From Actinomycetota bacterium (GTDB lineage: Bacteria > Actinomycetota > Coriobacteriia > Anaerosomatales > Anaerosomataceae): a stretch of 64,000 nucleotides of DNA. The DNA is taken from positions 584,326-648,325 of the forward strand of contig RCMX01000006.1 in NCBI GenBank assembly GCA_004348925.1. The letters are read 5' to 3'. Below, in pieces: positions 41,027-48,487 of this stretch (position 1 is the stretch's first letter; every line of letters starts with the position of its first letter). The notes under the pieces were generated by a model, which searched no databases, had not been told where the DNA came from, and was given only the letters and a program-made list of their open reading frames with translations. The translations under genes were made by a program, and so were the position numbers.

Positions 41027-41911
41027 GTGCCGAGAAGACTCGATCTCGGGACATGGGTCTCGGTCATCGTCGCGCTCTTGCTGTGGGCGTCGGCGTTCGC
41101 TGGCATCAAGGCCGGCCTCAAGGGTTTCGGCCCCGGCGAGCTCGCGCTGCTGCGCTTCGGCACGGCATCATTCGTGCTCATCGTCTACGCCAGCGTGACG
41201 CGGATGCGTTTGCCGGATCTTGCCGACGTACCGAGAATCGGGCTCGCCGGTGCGCTCGGCATCACGCTGTACCACGTGTGCCTCAACTTCGGCGAGATGA
41301 CCGTCACCGCCGGTGCCGCCAGCCTCATCATCGCATCGGGGCCGATCTTCACCGCGCTGCTTGCGATGGTGTTCCTGCGCGAGCGCCTCACGCTGTGGGG
41401 ATGGGGCGGCATCATCGTCGCGTTCTCCGGTGTTGCGCTGATTACGCTCGGTGAAGGATCGGGCGGACTCACATTCGAGCCGGCCGCGATGCTCGTGTTG
41501 GTCGCTGCGATCTCGACCGCAAGCTACTTCGTGGTGTCAAAGCCGCTTCTCGACAAGTACACGCCGCTTGAGTTCACGTCGTACTCGATCTGGCTCGGGA
41601 CGCTTCCGATGCTCGTCTTCTTGCCAGGGCTGCTCACGCAGCTTCCGGAAGCGCCGCTGTCGGCCACTATCGCGGTGGTCTACCTCGGCGTCTTCCCGGG
41701 CGCGATCGCATATGCGCTCTATTCGCATGTGCTATCGAAGCTTCCAGCGTCGATCGCCTCGAGCTTCCTGTACGTGCAGCCGGTCTCGGCGACCATCATT
41801 GCGTGGTTCTGGATCCGAGAGGTGCCCTCGCTCGTGACGCTTGCAGGCGGGGCGGTCGCTCTTCTCGGCGTGGCGCTCGTCTCCACGCGGGGCCGGGTTA
41901 GCGAACGCTAG
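41027..41911 (+). CDS. EamA/DMT-superfamily transporter
   Basis: 294 residues and ten hydrophobic helices in two EamA repeats (residues 10-140 and 150-285). Family marks are LLLWASAFAGIKAGLKGFGPGELALLRF, and FLRERLTLWGWGGIIVAFSGVALI at the end of the first repeat. Such proteins usually export metabolites or amino acids. The GTG start is one base after the ABC permease stop, so it is probably read from the same message. Confidence 0.9.
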   Translation: MPRRLDLGTWVSVIVALLLWASAFAGIKAGLKGFGPGELALLRFGTASFVLIVYASVTRMRLPDLADVPRIGLAGALGITLYHVCLNFGEMTVTAGAASLIIASGPIFTALLAMVFLRERLTLWGWGGIIVAFSGVALITLGEGSGGLTFEPAAMLVLVAAISTASYFVVSKPLLDKYTPLEFTSYSIWLGTLPMLVFLPGLLTQLPEAPLSATIAVVYLGVFPGAIAYALYSHVLSKLPASIASSFLYVQPVSATIIAWFWIREVPSLVTLAGGAVALLGVALVSTRGRVSER

Positions 41912-42183
41912 AGGATGCGGAAGCCCCGCTCGGCGTGCGGCTCTTCGAACTCGATCTCGGCGGATTCGACGACAGCGCGAGGTGGTCCTGTGCGAGCCCA
42001 GGCGATCGCCTGCGTCACTGCGCCGGCCGGCCCCTCGAATGTCGCTTCGACCCGTCCGTCGGGTAGGTTCCGAACCCAGCCGTCGACGTTCAGGCCCATC
42101 GCCATCCTTGCGGTAGATGCCCTGAAGTACACGCCCTGCACGACGCCTGCGATCATCAGATGCGCCCGGACGCGCTCGCTCAT
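41908..42183 (-). CDS. acyP: Acylphosphatase
   Basis: 91 residues, the normal length. The catalytic Arg21 (GVVQGVYFRAS) and Asn39 (VDGWVRNLPDGRVEA) are in place. It hydrolyses acyl phosphates such as acetyl or carbamoyl phosphate in the cytoplasm. The ATG at 42183 follows GAGAGGA by five bases. It converges on the EamA gene with a four-base overlap of the stops. Confidence 0.95.
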   Translation of the reverse strand: MSERVRAHLMIAGVVQGVYFRASTARMAMGLNVDGWVRNLPDGRVEATFEGPAGAVTQAIAWARTGPPRAVVESAEIEFEEPHAERGFRIL

Positions 42184-42267
42184 CGCGTTCCTCTCGTTGC
42201 GCGTGGCCGTTTCACACGTCATCATCAAGAATACGCCTGTTTCGAACGCACCCCGAAGGGTGGCCGA

Positions 42268-44310
42268 GTGATCGAGCCCGACCAGCAGTCCGGCGGTTCA
42301 CGCCCGAGCGCCGCAGCGCTCGGACCGCATTCGTTCATGACCGCCCTGGCGGAGATGGTGCCGGTCCCTGTCATCGTCTTCGATTCCGTTGGTGGCATCG
42401 TCATCTCGAACCGACTCGCCACGCAACTCCTGGTCGTGTCGCCCGAGCGGATGGATCGGCGCGTGCTCACGTTCGATGGCACCGACCTGTGGGATGTGAT
42501 TGAAGCCAAGCGACGCTCCGGCGAGCTTCTGTTCACCGAAGTCTCCACCCGGATCCGCACATCTGCGAACCGCTCGGTCGACATCACGTTCGTCGTCTCG
42601 ACGCTCGGCGGCGACGAGGGGAACGCCGGCGGCGTCTTCGCTATGGCGTACGACGCTCCAGACGAGCGCGATCTGGTGGGACAGCATCCACATCCGCTGG
42701 ACGGGACGCTGTTCCCCCAGGGGTTGCAGTTCGCTCCCATCGTCAGATTGCTTGCCGAGGACCTCGGCGCCGATGCGGCCGTCTTCGCCGAGATCGACCC
42801 CGATCGTCCGCTGTCGGCACGGACTATCGCGGCTGTGCAAGACGGCCGCGCCCTCGAAGGGTTCGAGTGGTCACTGCCGGGCACGCCCGTGATCTCGGCC
42901 ACAGGCAAGCGGGCCGTCACCGTCAGCCAGGGACTCCGGGGGGCCTTCCCCGATGACACATGGGCAGCGGCCGAGGGCTTCGACTCATTCACCGCGATCT
43001 TCCTGACCGACGTCAACGGCCGCCGGGCCGGTATCCTTGCGGTGTATTCGCGCGATCCGATCGAGGCGCCCGAAGCCACCGCGGGGATGCTGCGTCTGTT
43101 CGCGGCGAGGCTGCTCCCGGCGCTCCGCCACCTCATCGGCGACCGCTCTCTGCGTGAGAGCGAGGAGCGCTACTCGGCACTGTTCGAGCGCAGCCACCTG
43201 CCGATGCTTCTCATCGACCCCGCTTCGACGCAGATCGTAGATGCGAATGACGCCGCGTGTGAGTTCTACGGCTTCGACCACGACGACCTCACCGCGATGA
43301 GCGCGCTGCAGATCAACACGCTTGCGCCGGACGACACCCGGGAAGAACTCGCGCGGGCTGCGAACCGGAGTCGCAACTACTTCCAATTCCATCACCGTCT
43401 CGCAGACGGATCGGTCCGCGACGTCGAGGTGTACTCCAACCCCATAGCGGTCCACTCGCGTGAACTGCTCTTCGACATCGTGCACGATGTGACCGAGCGG
43501 CACCGGACCGAGTCGGAGCTCGAGCGCTACAAGCAGCAGCTTGAAAGCCTTCTCCAGCGCCGGACCGACGACCTCATGCGCACGAACGTCGAGTTGCAGC
43601 AGACGACGGCTGCAAGCGACGCGTTCTACGAGAACGTGGGTGCGGAGTTCCGCACGCCGCTTCACACGATCATCGGCTTCAGCGACCTGCTTGTCAGGGG
43701 GATGGTCGGCGACCTGAACGATGAGCAGGTGCGGCAGATCGACATGATCCGTGACGCCGGCCGTCAGCTTGCGGCCCTCGTCGATGACGTAGTCGAGCTT
43801 TCGCGCCTCCAGACCGGCGTCGAGCGATGCGAGCCCGAGGAGTTCGACCTCGCTGAGCTCGTGCGTTCCATCGCTGTCGGCGTGCGGCCGACCGCCGAGG
43901 CACGCCAGCTGGCCTTTGAGGTCACCTGTCCTGAGTCTGCGGTCGAGGTTCACACCGATCGCAACAAGATCGAGCAGATACTGCTGCAAGTGCTCTCGAA
44001 CGCGCTGAAATACACGTCCGAGGGTGCGATAGCGGTCGAAGTCGAGGACGACGGCGCAACGGTGACCGTGCGCGTCGTCGACTCGGGGGTCGGTATCGAG
44101 GCCTCGGAGCTACCACACATCTTCGATGAGTTCAGACACGTTGCACGTCAGGTTTCGGGAACACACGAAGGGACGGGTCTGGGGCTCGCTGTGTGCCGCC
44201 GCCTCGCACACATCATCGGTGGCACCATCGAGGCGGAGAGCGAACCCGGCAAGGGTTCGACGTTCACGGTGACGTTCCCGCGTCGCTGTGTGGAGGCCGA
44301 CGTACCCTAG
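42268..44310 (+). CDS. Degenerate PAS-GAF-PAS histidine-kinase-like protein without acceptor His
   Basis: About 680 residues, no membrane segment. A PAS domain (about 20-130) is followed by a GAF-like region (about 150-285: IVRLLAEDLGADAAVFAEID ... GFDSFTAIFLTDVNGRRAGILAVYS), a second PAS (about 305-420), a coiled coil, a HisKA-like helix pair and a complete HATPase_c domain (LLQVLSNALKYTSEG, DSGVGIEASELPHIF, GTGLGLAVCRR). In the H box the paralogues read MSHELRTPL; here it is VGAEFRTPL, with Ala459 in place of His. Autophosphorylation at the usual site is impossible. It may be an ATP-binding regulatory partner of another kinase. The GTG start at 42268 has a moderate ribosome site (GAAGGG). 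Confidence 0.88.
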   Translation: MIEPDQQSGGSRPSAAALGPHSFMTALAEMVPVPVIVFDSVGGIVISNRLATQLLVVSPERMDRRVLTFDGTDLWDVIEAKRRSGELLFTEVSTRIRTSANRSVDITFVVSTLGGDEGNAGGVFAMAYDAPDERDLVGQHPHPLDGTLFPQGLQFAPIVRLLAEDLGADAAVFAEIDPDRPLSARTIAAVQDGRALEGFEWSLPGTPVISATGKRAVTVSQGLRGAFPDDTWAAAEGFDSFTAIFLTDVNGRRAGILAVYSRDPIEAPEATAGMLRLFAARLLPALRHLIGDRSLRESEERYSALFERSHLPMLLIDPASTQIVDANDAACEFYGFDHDDLTAMSALQINTLAPDDTREELARAANRSRNYFQFHHRLADGSVRDVEVYSNPIAVHSRELLFDIVHDVTERHRTESELERYKQQLESLLQRRTDDLMRTNVELQQTTAASDAFYENVGAEFRTPLHTIIGFSDLLVRGMVGDLNDEQVRQIDMIRDAGRQLAALVDDVVELSRLQTGVERCEPEEFDLAELVRSIAVGVRPTAEARQLAFEVTCPESAVEVHTDRNKIEQILLQVLSNALKYTSEGAIAVEVEDDGATVTVRVVDSGVGIEASELPHIFDEFRHVARQVSGTHEGTGLGLAVCRRLAHIIGGTIEAESEPGKGSTFTVTFPRRCVEADVP

Positions 44311-44323
44311 GGAGGAGGCTCGC

Positions 44324-44872
44324 ATGAATGCGACGGGTAACCGCAACGCACCGATGGTGGTGTTCGGCGTATTCCTGGTCGTGCTCGGCATCGTCCTGTT
44401 CGGGTTTCAGTTCTGGGATGTCGACATCATCGGCCTTGGATGGCCCCTGTTCGTGATCGTTCCCGGGCTGCTGTTCTTCGTCGGTATGGTCGCCGGAGGT
44501 CGGCAGACCGGGCTGAGCTACCTTGCGATTCCCGGTAGCGTGATCACATCGGTCGGTCTGTTGTTGGCCTACCAGAACATCACCGGCGACTGGCAGAGCT
44601 GGTCATACGCCTGGAGCCTCGTTGCTCCGGGTGCGGTGGGGCTCGGGCTGCTCATCGCCGGAACGCGAGAAGGGGAGCCGGCGGTGCGTCGCACAGGCGG
44701 CTGGCTTCTCGGAGTGGGTTTGCTCTTTGCGCTGATCGGCGAGTGGGTGTTCGTGCGCCTGATCGGCATCGGCGGCAACGGGTTCGGTCCCGTGGTCGAG
44801 TCGATCGTCCCCGCAGGGCTCATCGTCGCTGGACTCTTCGTGATCTTCAGCCGGGGCAAGCGCGCGGCGTGA
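44324..44872 (+). CDS. Multi-pass membrane protein, LiaF-TM/DUF5668-like
   Basis: 182 residues with five or six helices: VVFGVFLVVLGIVLFGFQF, GWPLFVIVPGLLFFVGMV, a third around LAIPGSVITSVGLLLAY, then LVAPGAVGLGLLIAG, GWLLGVGLLFALIGEWVF and a last one near the C-terminus. The 'GwPlfvIvPGLlff' pattern resembles the membrane part of LiaF-like proteins also found at 56684-58616. The ATG follows GGGAGGAGG. It lies 13 bases behind the degenerate kinase gene, so the two are probably cotranscribed. Confidence 0.75.
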   Translation: MNATGNRNAPMVVFGVFLVVLGIVLFGFQFWDVDIIGLGWPLFVIVPGLLFFVGMVAGGRQTGLSYLAIPGSVITSVGLLLAYQNITGDWQSWSYAWSLVAPGAVGLGLLIAGTREGEPAVRRTGGWLLGVGLLFALIGEWVFVRLIGIGGNGFGPVVESIVPAGLIVAGLFVIFSRGKRAA

Positions 44873-44876
44873 CGCG

Positions 44877-45713
44877 CTACCAGTCGGTCGCGACCGCCGG
44901 GATCGTCGATCGCTCGGACAGGCTGATCGACCCCTTCTTGCAGGCCGAGCGGCAGGTGCCGCAGCCGTAACATGCGTGCTGGTCCACGACCGCACGCCGT
45001 GACGCGTCGGAGCCGATCGCGGAGAGCGGACACCGCTCCAAGCACGCACCGCACGCTACGCATGTGCCGGCATCGACGGCCGCGACATACTCGCCCTTCC
45101 ACATCACCTGCAGGCCGTAATCGACGGTCGTCTTCATCGCCATGCACCCCGAGCCCAGATCGCAGTTGCAGATCGCCGAGATGAACGGCGTCTTGAACGT
45201 CCAGATCGAGTGCATGAGCCCTTCGGTCTCACATCTCCGGAGAACGGCGAGCGCCTCGTCTTTCGTCAGGCGCTGGAACTTCGACGCGTCGGGACCGTCG
45301 GCGTAGCCGCTGAACGCCTCGGCGAGTGCACCGTCGGCGGGGTTCACGGTGATCGCAAGGCAGTAGCCTCGCTCGGGCCGTTTCGCGAAGTGCCGACACA
45401 CGCACGGCAGCTGCACGATACTCGAGGCGATGTCGAGGATTCGCTCGCAATCTTCGATCGGCACCGGTTGGCCGAAGTGGTCGCGCTTCTGACCGCGCGC
45501 CGTCACGGCGCGAACGGCTCTTCGAATCGGCCTGGGTGAGGCCATCACGACATCGAGCAGCTTGATGTTACGGCTCATGCGCCGGTCGAACGCGGTGACG
45601 AAGTCGACCATGTAGCCCCGGCGCTCGAGGTCTGACTCAAGGTCGCTCGCATAGTTCGAGGCCTCCAGGTACCACTTCTTGCCGTCGCCGTGCTGTGTGC
45701 AGAACTCGCACAT
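44877..45713 (-). CDS. 4Fe-4S dicluster ferredoxin-like protein
   Basis: 278 residues. The C-terminal third has two ferredoxin motifs, CVACGACLERCP and CYGCGTCRSACKK, for two [4Fe-4S] clusters. Upstream lie further conserved Cys groups (MCEFC at the start, PCVCRHF in the middle, AICNCDLGSGC), which may bind another metal. It resembles uncharacterised soluble Fe-S proteins of anaerobes; the redox partner is unknown. The ATG at 45713 follows GAGG by six bases. It is divergent from a CxxCH membrane peptide with nested inverted repeats between them. Confidence 0.85.
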   Translation of the reverse strand: MCEFCTQHGDGKKWYLEASNYASDLESDLERRGYMVDFVTAFDRRMSRNIKLLDVVMASPRPIRRAVRAVTARGQKRDHFGQPVPIEDCERILDIASSIVQLPCVCRHFAKRPERGYCLAITVNPADGALAEAFSGYADGPDASKFQRLTKDEALAVLRRCETEGLMHSIWTFKTPFISAICNCDLGSGCMAMKTTVDYGLQVMWKGEYVAAVDAGTCVACGACLERCPLSAIGSDASRRAVVDQHACYGCGTCRSACKKGSISLSERSTIPAVATDW

Positions 45714-45751
45714 GTCGTCCTCGTCTCGGTGCCGGTTCGCGGGATCGCGTA

Positions 45752-45796
45752 TGACGTACGACGCCGTTGTGATGGTACAGTGCTCAGTGTACGTCA
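45752..45796. promoter_or_regulatory. Nested inverted repeats between the Fe-S and CxxCH genes
   Basis: An outer pair TGACGTAC (45752-45759) / GTACGTCA (45789-45796) has perfect 8-bp arms. An inner pair GTACAGTG / CAGTGTAC (45775-45792) has 7 of 8 bases matching. The two repeats lie in the 100-base region between divergent genes, so one regulator could serve both sides. Confidence 0.5.
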
Positions 45797-45813
45797 CGTT
45801 CAGGAGGATGCCG

Positions 45814-46035
45814 ATGCCCGAGAACCCCGCAATGCCCCCTGCGCGCCCGCTGGCGCTGCGCGTCGCATCGTGGTTCGCTGCGGTCGTCGCTGTCGCCCTG
45901 CTCGCCTTGCTCGCGGTCCATGTGATGATCAGCCCGATCACGTCCGATCAACCGGCGCCGACGGGCCACTTCAGCGGGCCCTGTTGGTCCTGCCACTTCA
46001 TAGCGGAGAGTGTCGATGTCATCTCTGTCGACTGA
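45814..46035 (+). CDS. Small membrane-anchored CxxCH protein (possible mono-haem cytochrome c)
   Basis: 73 residues. One helix (LRVASWFAAVVAVALLALLAVHVMI, about 16-40) is followed by a short outside tail with GPCWSCHF: Cys57, Cys60 and His61 form a CxxCH haem-attachment motif. A typical distal Met ligand is not present in the tail, so a haem would need another ligand or be penta-coordinate. The ATG at 45814 follows AGGAGG by six bases. The gene overlaps the hemolysin III gene by 20 bases. An alternative is a two-Cys metal site without haem. Confidence 0.65.
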   Translation: MPENPAMPPARPLALRVASWFAAVVAVALLALLAVHVMISPITSDQPAPTGHFSGPCWSCHFIAESVDVISVD

Positions 46036-46705
46036 TAACGAAGAAGTCCTGGCCACAGCGGACCCGAAGCGACGCTACTCGCTCGGCGAAGAGATCGCCA
46101 ACGCGGTCACGCACGGGGTCGGTGTCGGGCTCAGCATCGCAGCACTGACGCTACTGGTAGCATTCGCCGCCATCTGGGGGAACGGATGGCATCTCGCGAG
46201 TGCGATCGTCTACGGCGTGACGATGTTGCTGCTCTACGTGTCATCGACGCTGTACCACAGCGTTCCGGGCGAGAAGGCGCGTCACATCTTCAAGATCATC
46301 GACCACTCAAGCATCTACCTCCTGATCGCGGGAACCTACACGCCGTTCACGCTGGTGACGCTGCGCGCGTCAGGAGGATGGTGGCTGTTCGGAATCGTCT
46401 GGAGCCTTGCTATCGCGGGCGTCGCGCTTGAAGCGTTCTGGGTGTACCGCCCGAAATGGCTCTCGGCGGTCGTCTACCTCGCGATGGGCTGGCTCGTCGT
46501 GGTCGCTATCAATCCGCTGATGGCGAATCTTCCATCAGCGGGAGTAGGGCTTCTGGTGTCGGGTGGGTTGGCGTACACACTCGGCACGATCTTCTATGTG
46601 CTCAAGAAGGTTCCGTACACGCATGCGGTGTGGCACCTGTTCGTGCTTGCGGGCAGCGCATGCCATTTCCTTGCGGTGATGCTGTTCGTCTTGCCCACGC
46701 CGTAA
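46016..46705 (+). CDS. Hemolysin III (YqfA/HlyIII, PAQR-type) membrane protein
   Basis: 229 residues with seven helices. Family marks: GEEIANAVTHGVGVGLS, SSTLYHSVPG, IYLLIAGTYTPFTL and HAVWHLFVLAGSACHF, whose His residues form the zinc site of PAQR-type proteins. The exact function in bacteria is open; membrane-lipid homeostasis is one proposal for the wider family. The ATG at 46016 lies eight bases after GGAG; a GTG at 46010 is possible. Confidence 0.92.
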   Translation: MSSLSTDNEEVLATADPKRRYSLGEEIANAVTHGVGVGLSIAALTLLVAFAAIWGNGWHLASAIVYGVTMLLLYVSSTLYHSVPGEKARHIFKIIDHSSIYLLIAGTYTPFTLVTLRASGGWWLFGIVWSLAIAGVALEAFWVYRPKWLSAVVYLAMGWLVVVAINPLMANLPSAGVGLLVSGGLAYTLGTIFYVLKKVPYTHAVWHLFVLAGSACHFLAVMLFVLPTP

Positions 46706-46706
46706 C

Positions 46707-47555
46707 TCAGCGAAGGCAGCCGGGCGGAATCAGCAGCACAGGCGTGCGCGTCGACTGAATGACGGCATGCGTCACGCCGCCGAGCGGATGACCCGGATCC
46801 TCGTCGCACCGCGGGGCCATGATGATCATTGAGTGTCCGTCCATCGCACAGCGACGCGCGGTCTCACGTTCGGGCGGGCCGACGATCACTTCTGTGTTCA
46901 CGGCGACGGCTCCGGCGGCCAGAAGGTCGCCCTCCAACTCCGCAAGCCGTTCCTGAGCATCGCAGCGGCGGAACTCAATCCCGTTGCCCACTGTGTTGTC
47001 GACCACGTGCACGATGTCGACGGTCCCGAGACCGTGTGGCGCCAGGCGCACGAGGTAGTTCGCGGCCATGGCCGAGACCGACGTAAGATCGGTCGGGAAG
47101 AGCACCCTTGAGAGCAGTCGCCCGCACATCGCCGAACTCTCGTCGTTCGAGCCCAGTGCCGAGAGGACCGCGAGCAGTACTGGTCGTGCGCTGATTCGAA
47201 CCAGGTCTGATGAGACGCTTCCGGAGAACGCGCTCACGAACAGGCCTCTGCCGTGCGAGCCTATGACGATGATAGAGGCATCGTGCTGCTCGGCGATCTG
47301 CTCGATCGCATACGGCGGATAGCCGACGGTCGTGTCCACGTGGACTCGGATCCCTGCGCGCTCGATCGCTTCGACCTGGCGTGCGAATGCGGCGTCAGCA
47401 CTCCCGTCGATCGATGCGGCATCGGGAGTGCCGATGTCGATCACGTACGTCAGTACCGCCTCGCGAACACCGATAGCACCGAGCGCTCCCGCACAGGCTA
47501 TGAGGCTCTCCGACGACGGAGAGAGGTCCGTGCATATGACAGCCCGATCAAACAC
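46707..47555 (-). CDS. Tandem universal stress protein (two UspA domains)
   Basis: 282 residues. The first UspA domain (1-135) has the ATP-binding pattern G-2x-G-9x-GS in GSHGRGLFVSAFSGS. The second (150-282) keeps the fold (VLFPTDLTSVSAMAANYLV) but its loop reads APRCDEDPGHPLGG and lacks the glycine motif, so it probably does not bind ATP. The GTG at 47555 follows a G-rich ribosome site. It converges on the hemolysin III gene with one base between them. Confidence 0.9.
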   Translation of the reverse strand: MFDRAVICTDLSPSSESLIACAGALGAIGVREAVLTYVIDIGTPDAASIDGSADAAFARQVEAIERAGIRVHVDTTVGYPPYAIEQIAEQHDASIIVIGSHGRGLFVSAFSGSVSSDLVRISARPVLLAVLSALGSNDESSAMCGRLLSRVLFPTDLTSVSAMAANYLVRLAPHGLGTVDIVHVVDNTVGNGIEFRRCDAQERLAELEGDLLAAGAVAVNTEVIVGPPERETARRCAMDGHSMIIMAPRCDEDPGHPLGGVTHAVIQSTRTPVLLIPPGCLR

Positions 47556-47605
47556 GTGTGCCCCCCGACAGCTCCCGTCGCCCCGAGCAGACGGTATTGG
47601 GCGAG

Positions 47606-47634
47606 AGTATAGGGGGCGGCGCTACGTTGCGGAA
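47606..47634 (-). promoter_or_regulatory. Possible promoter of the USP gene
   Basis: On the minus strand TTCCGC, 17 bases, then TATACT (plus 47606-47611). The -10 is good, the -35 poor. It lies 50 bases before the GTG start. Confidence 0.4.
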
Positions 47635-47711
47635 GTGCTGCCAGACCGACGGCGACACTGCATGGCGGGCGGTTCGTATGTACTGACGACCGGACGCGCG
47701 GAGCGATATTC

Positions 47712-48389
47712 CTAGCGGCCGAGGGAAGGCTTGTCTCGGTCACCGGAGTTCGTGTATCCGCGACTCTCCCAGTAGCCCTCGTATGCGGTGTCGCTCGAGA
47801 GCTCTATCTCGGTGACCCACTTGATCCATTTGTATCCCCACTTGTCCTGCGCGACGAGCTGGAAGGGGAACCCGCGCTCTGTCGGGAGTGTCACCCCGTT
47901 CATCTTGTAGGCGAGAAGGATGTCGTTGTCCCGAATGTACGTGAGAGGAAGTGATGTGGAGTAGCCGTCGGCCGCCCTGAAGATCACGGTGTTGGCGGTG
48001 CTCTTGGCGCCGGCCTCCTGGATTAGATCGTTCACGAGGACCCCGCTCCACAGCACTCTTACGCTCCAGCCCTCGACGCAATCGAGCTGCACCACCTTCT
48101 CGTATGCCGCATGATCGCTGGTGACCTGCGAGTAGGTGTATTCCTTCGGCGTGTCGACGAGTCCGGTGATCGCCAGCCGGTAGGTGGCTGCATCGACGAC
48201 CTGCGGTCCCTTGATCGAGTTCTCTCGAAAGTCGTTGACCGAGCCGAGCTTCTCGCCCTTGTACTCGCGGACCTCCACGCCGTCGAGGCGGATGCCCCCA
48301 CCTTGCGAGGCGCCGCTTCCGCTGCCGGACGCACATCCCGAAAGCAGAAGGAGCAGCACTGTCATCATCGCGAGGACCCGCCTGGTCAT
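47712..48389 (-). CDS. Molybdopterin-dependent oxidoreductase lipoprotein (YedY/sulfite-oxidase fold)
   Basis: 225 residues. The lipoprotein signal ends LLLLSGC with Cys19. The oxidoreductase domain has RLAITGLVDTPKEYTY, the molybdenum-ligand Cys104 in VVQLDCVEGWSV, VLWSGVLVNDLIQEAG, DGYSTSLPL and the end motif WGYKWIKWVTEIEL. It is shorter than MsrP/YedY and is a minimal member of the sulfite-oxidase superfamily. It should act outside the membrane, with an unknown substrate and electron partner. The ATG at 48389 follows GGAGG by six bases. Confidence 0.9.
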   Translation of the reverse strand: MTRRVLAMMTVLLLLLSGCASGSGSGASQGGGIRLDGVEVREYKGEKLGSVNDFRENSIKGPQVVDAATYRLAITGLVDTPKEYTYSQVTSDHAAYEKVVQLDCVEGWSVRVLWSGVLVNDLIQEAGAKSTANTVIFRAADGYSTSLPLTYIRDNDILLAYKMNGVTLPTERGFPFQLVAQDKWGYKWIKWVTEIELSSDTAYEGYWESRGYTNSGDRDKPSLGR

Positions 48390-48487
48390 GACACACCTCC
48401 GCCTACTCTTTACCCACAGTGCCGGGTGTGTCCCGCACGGGTACAATCGTTGTTGGCGTCGTCGGACAGCAATTGGGGCTGATTAGC

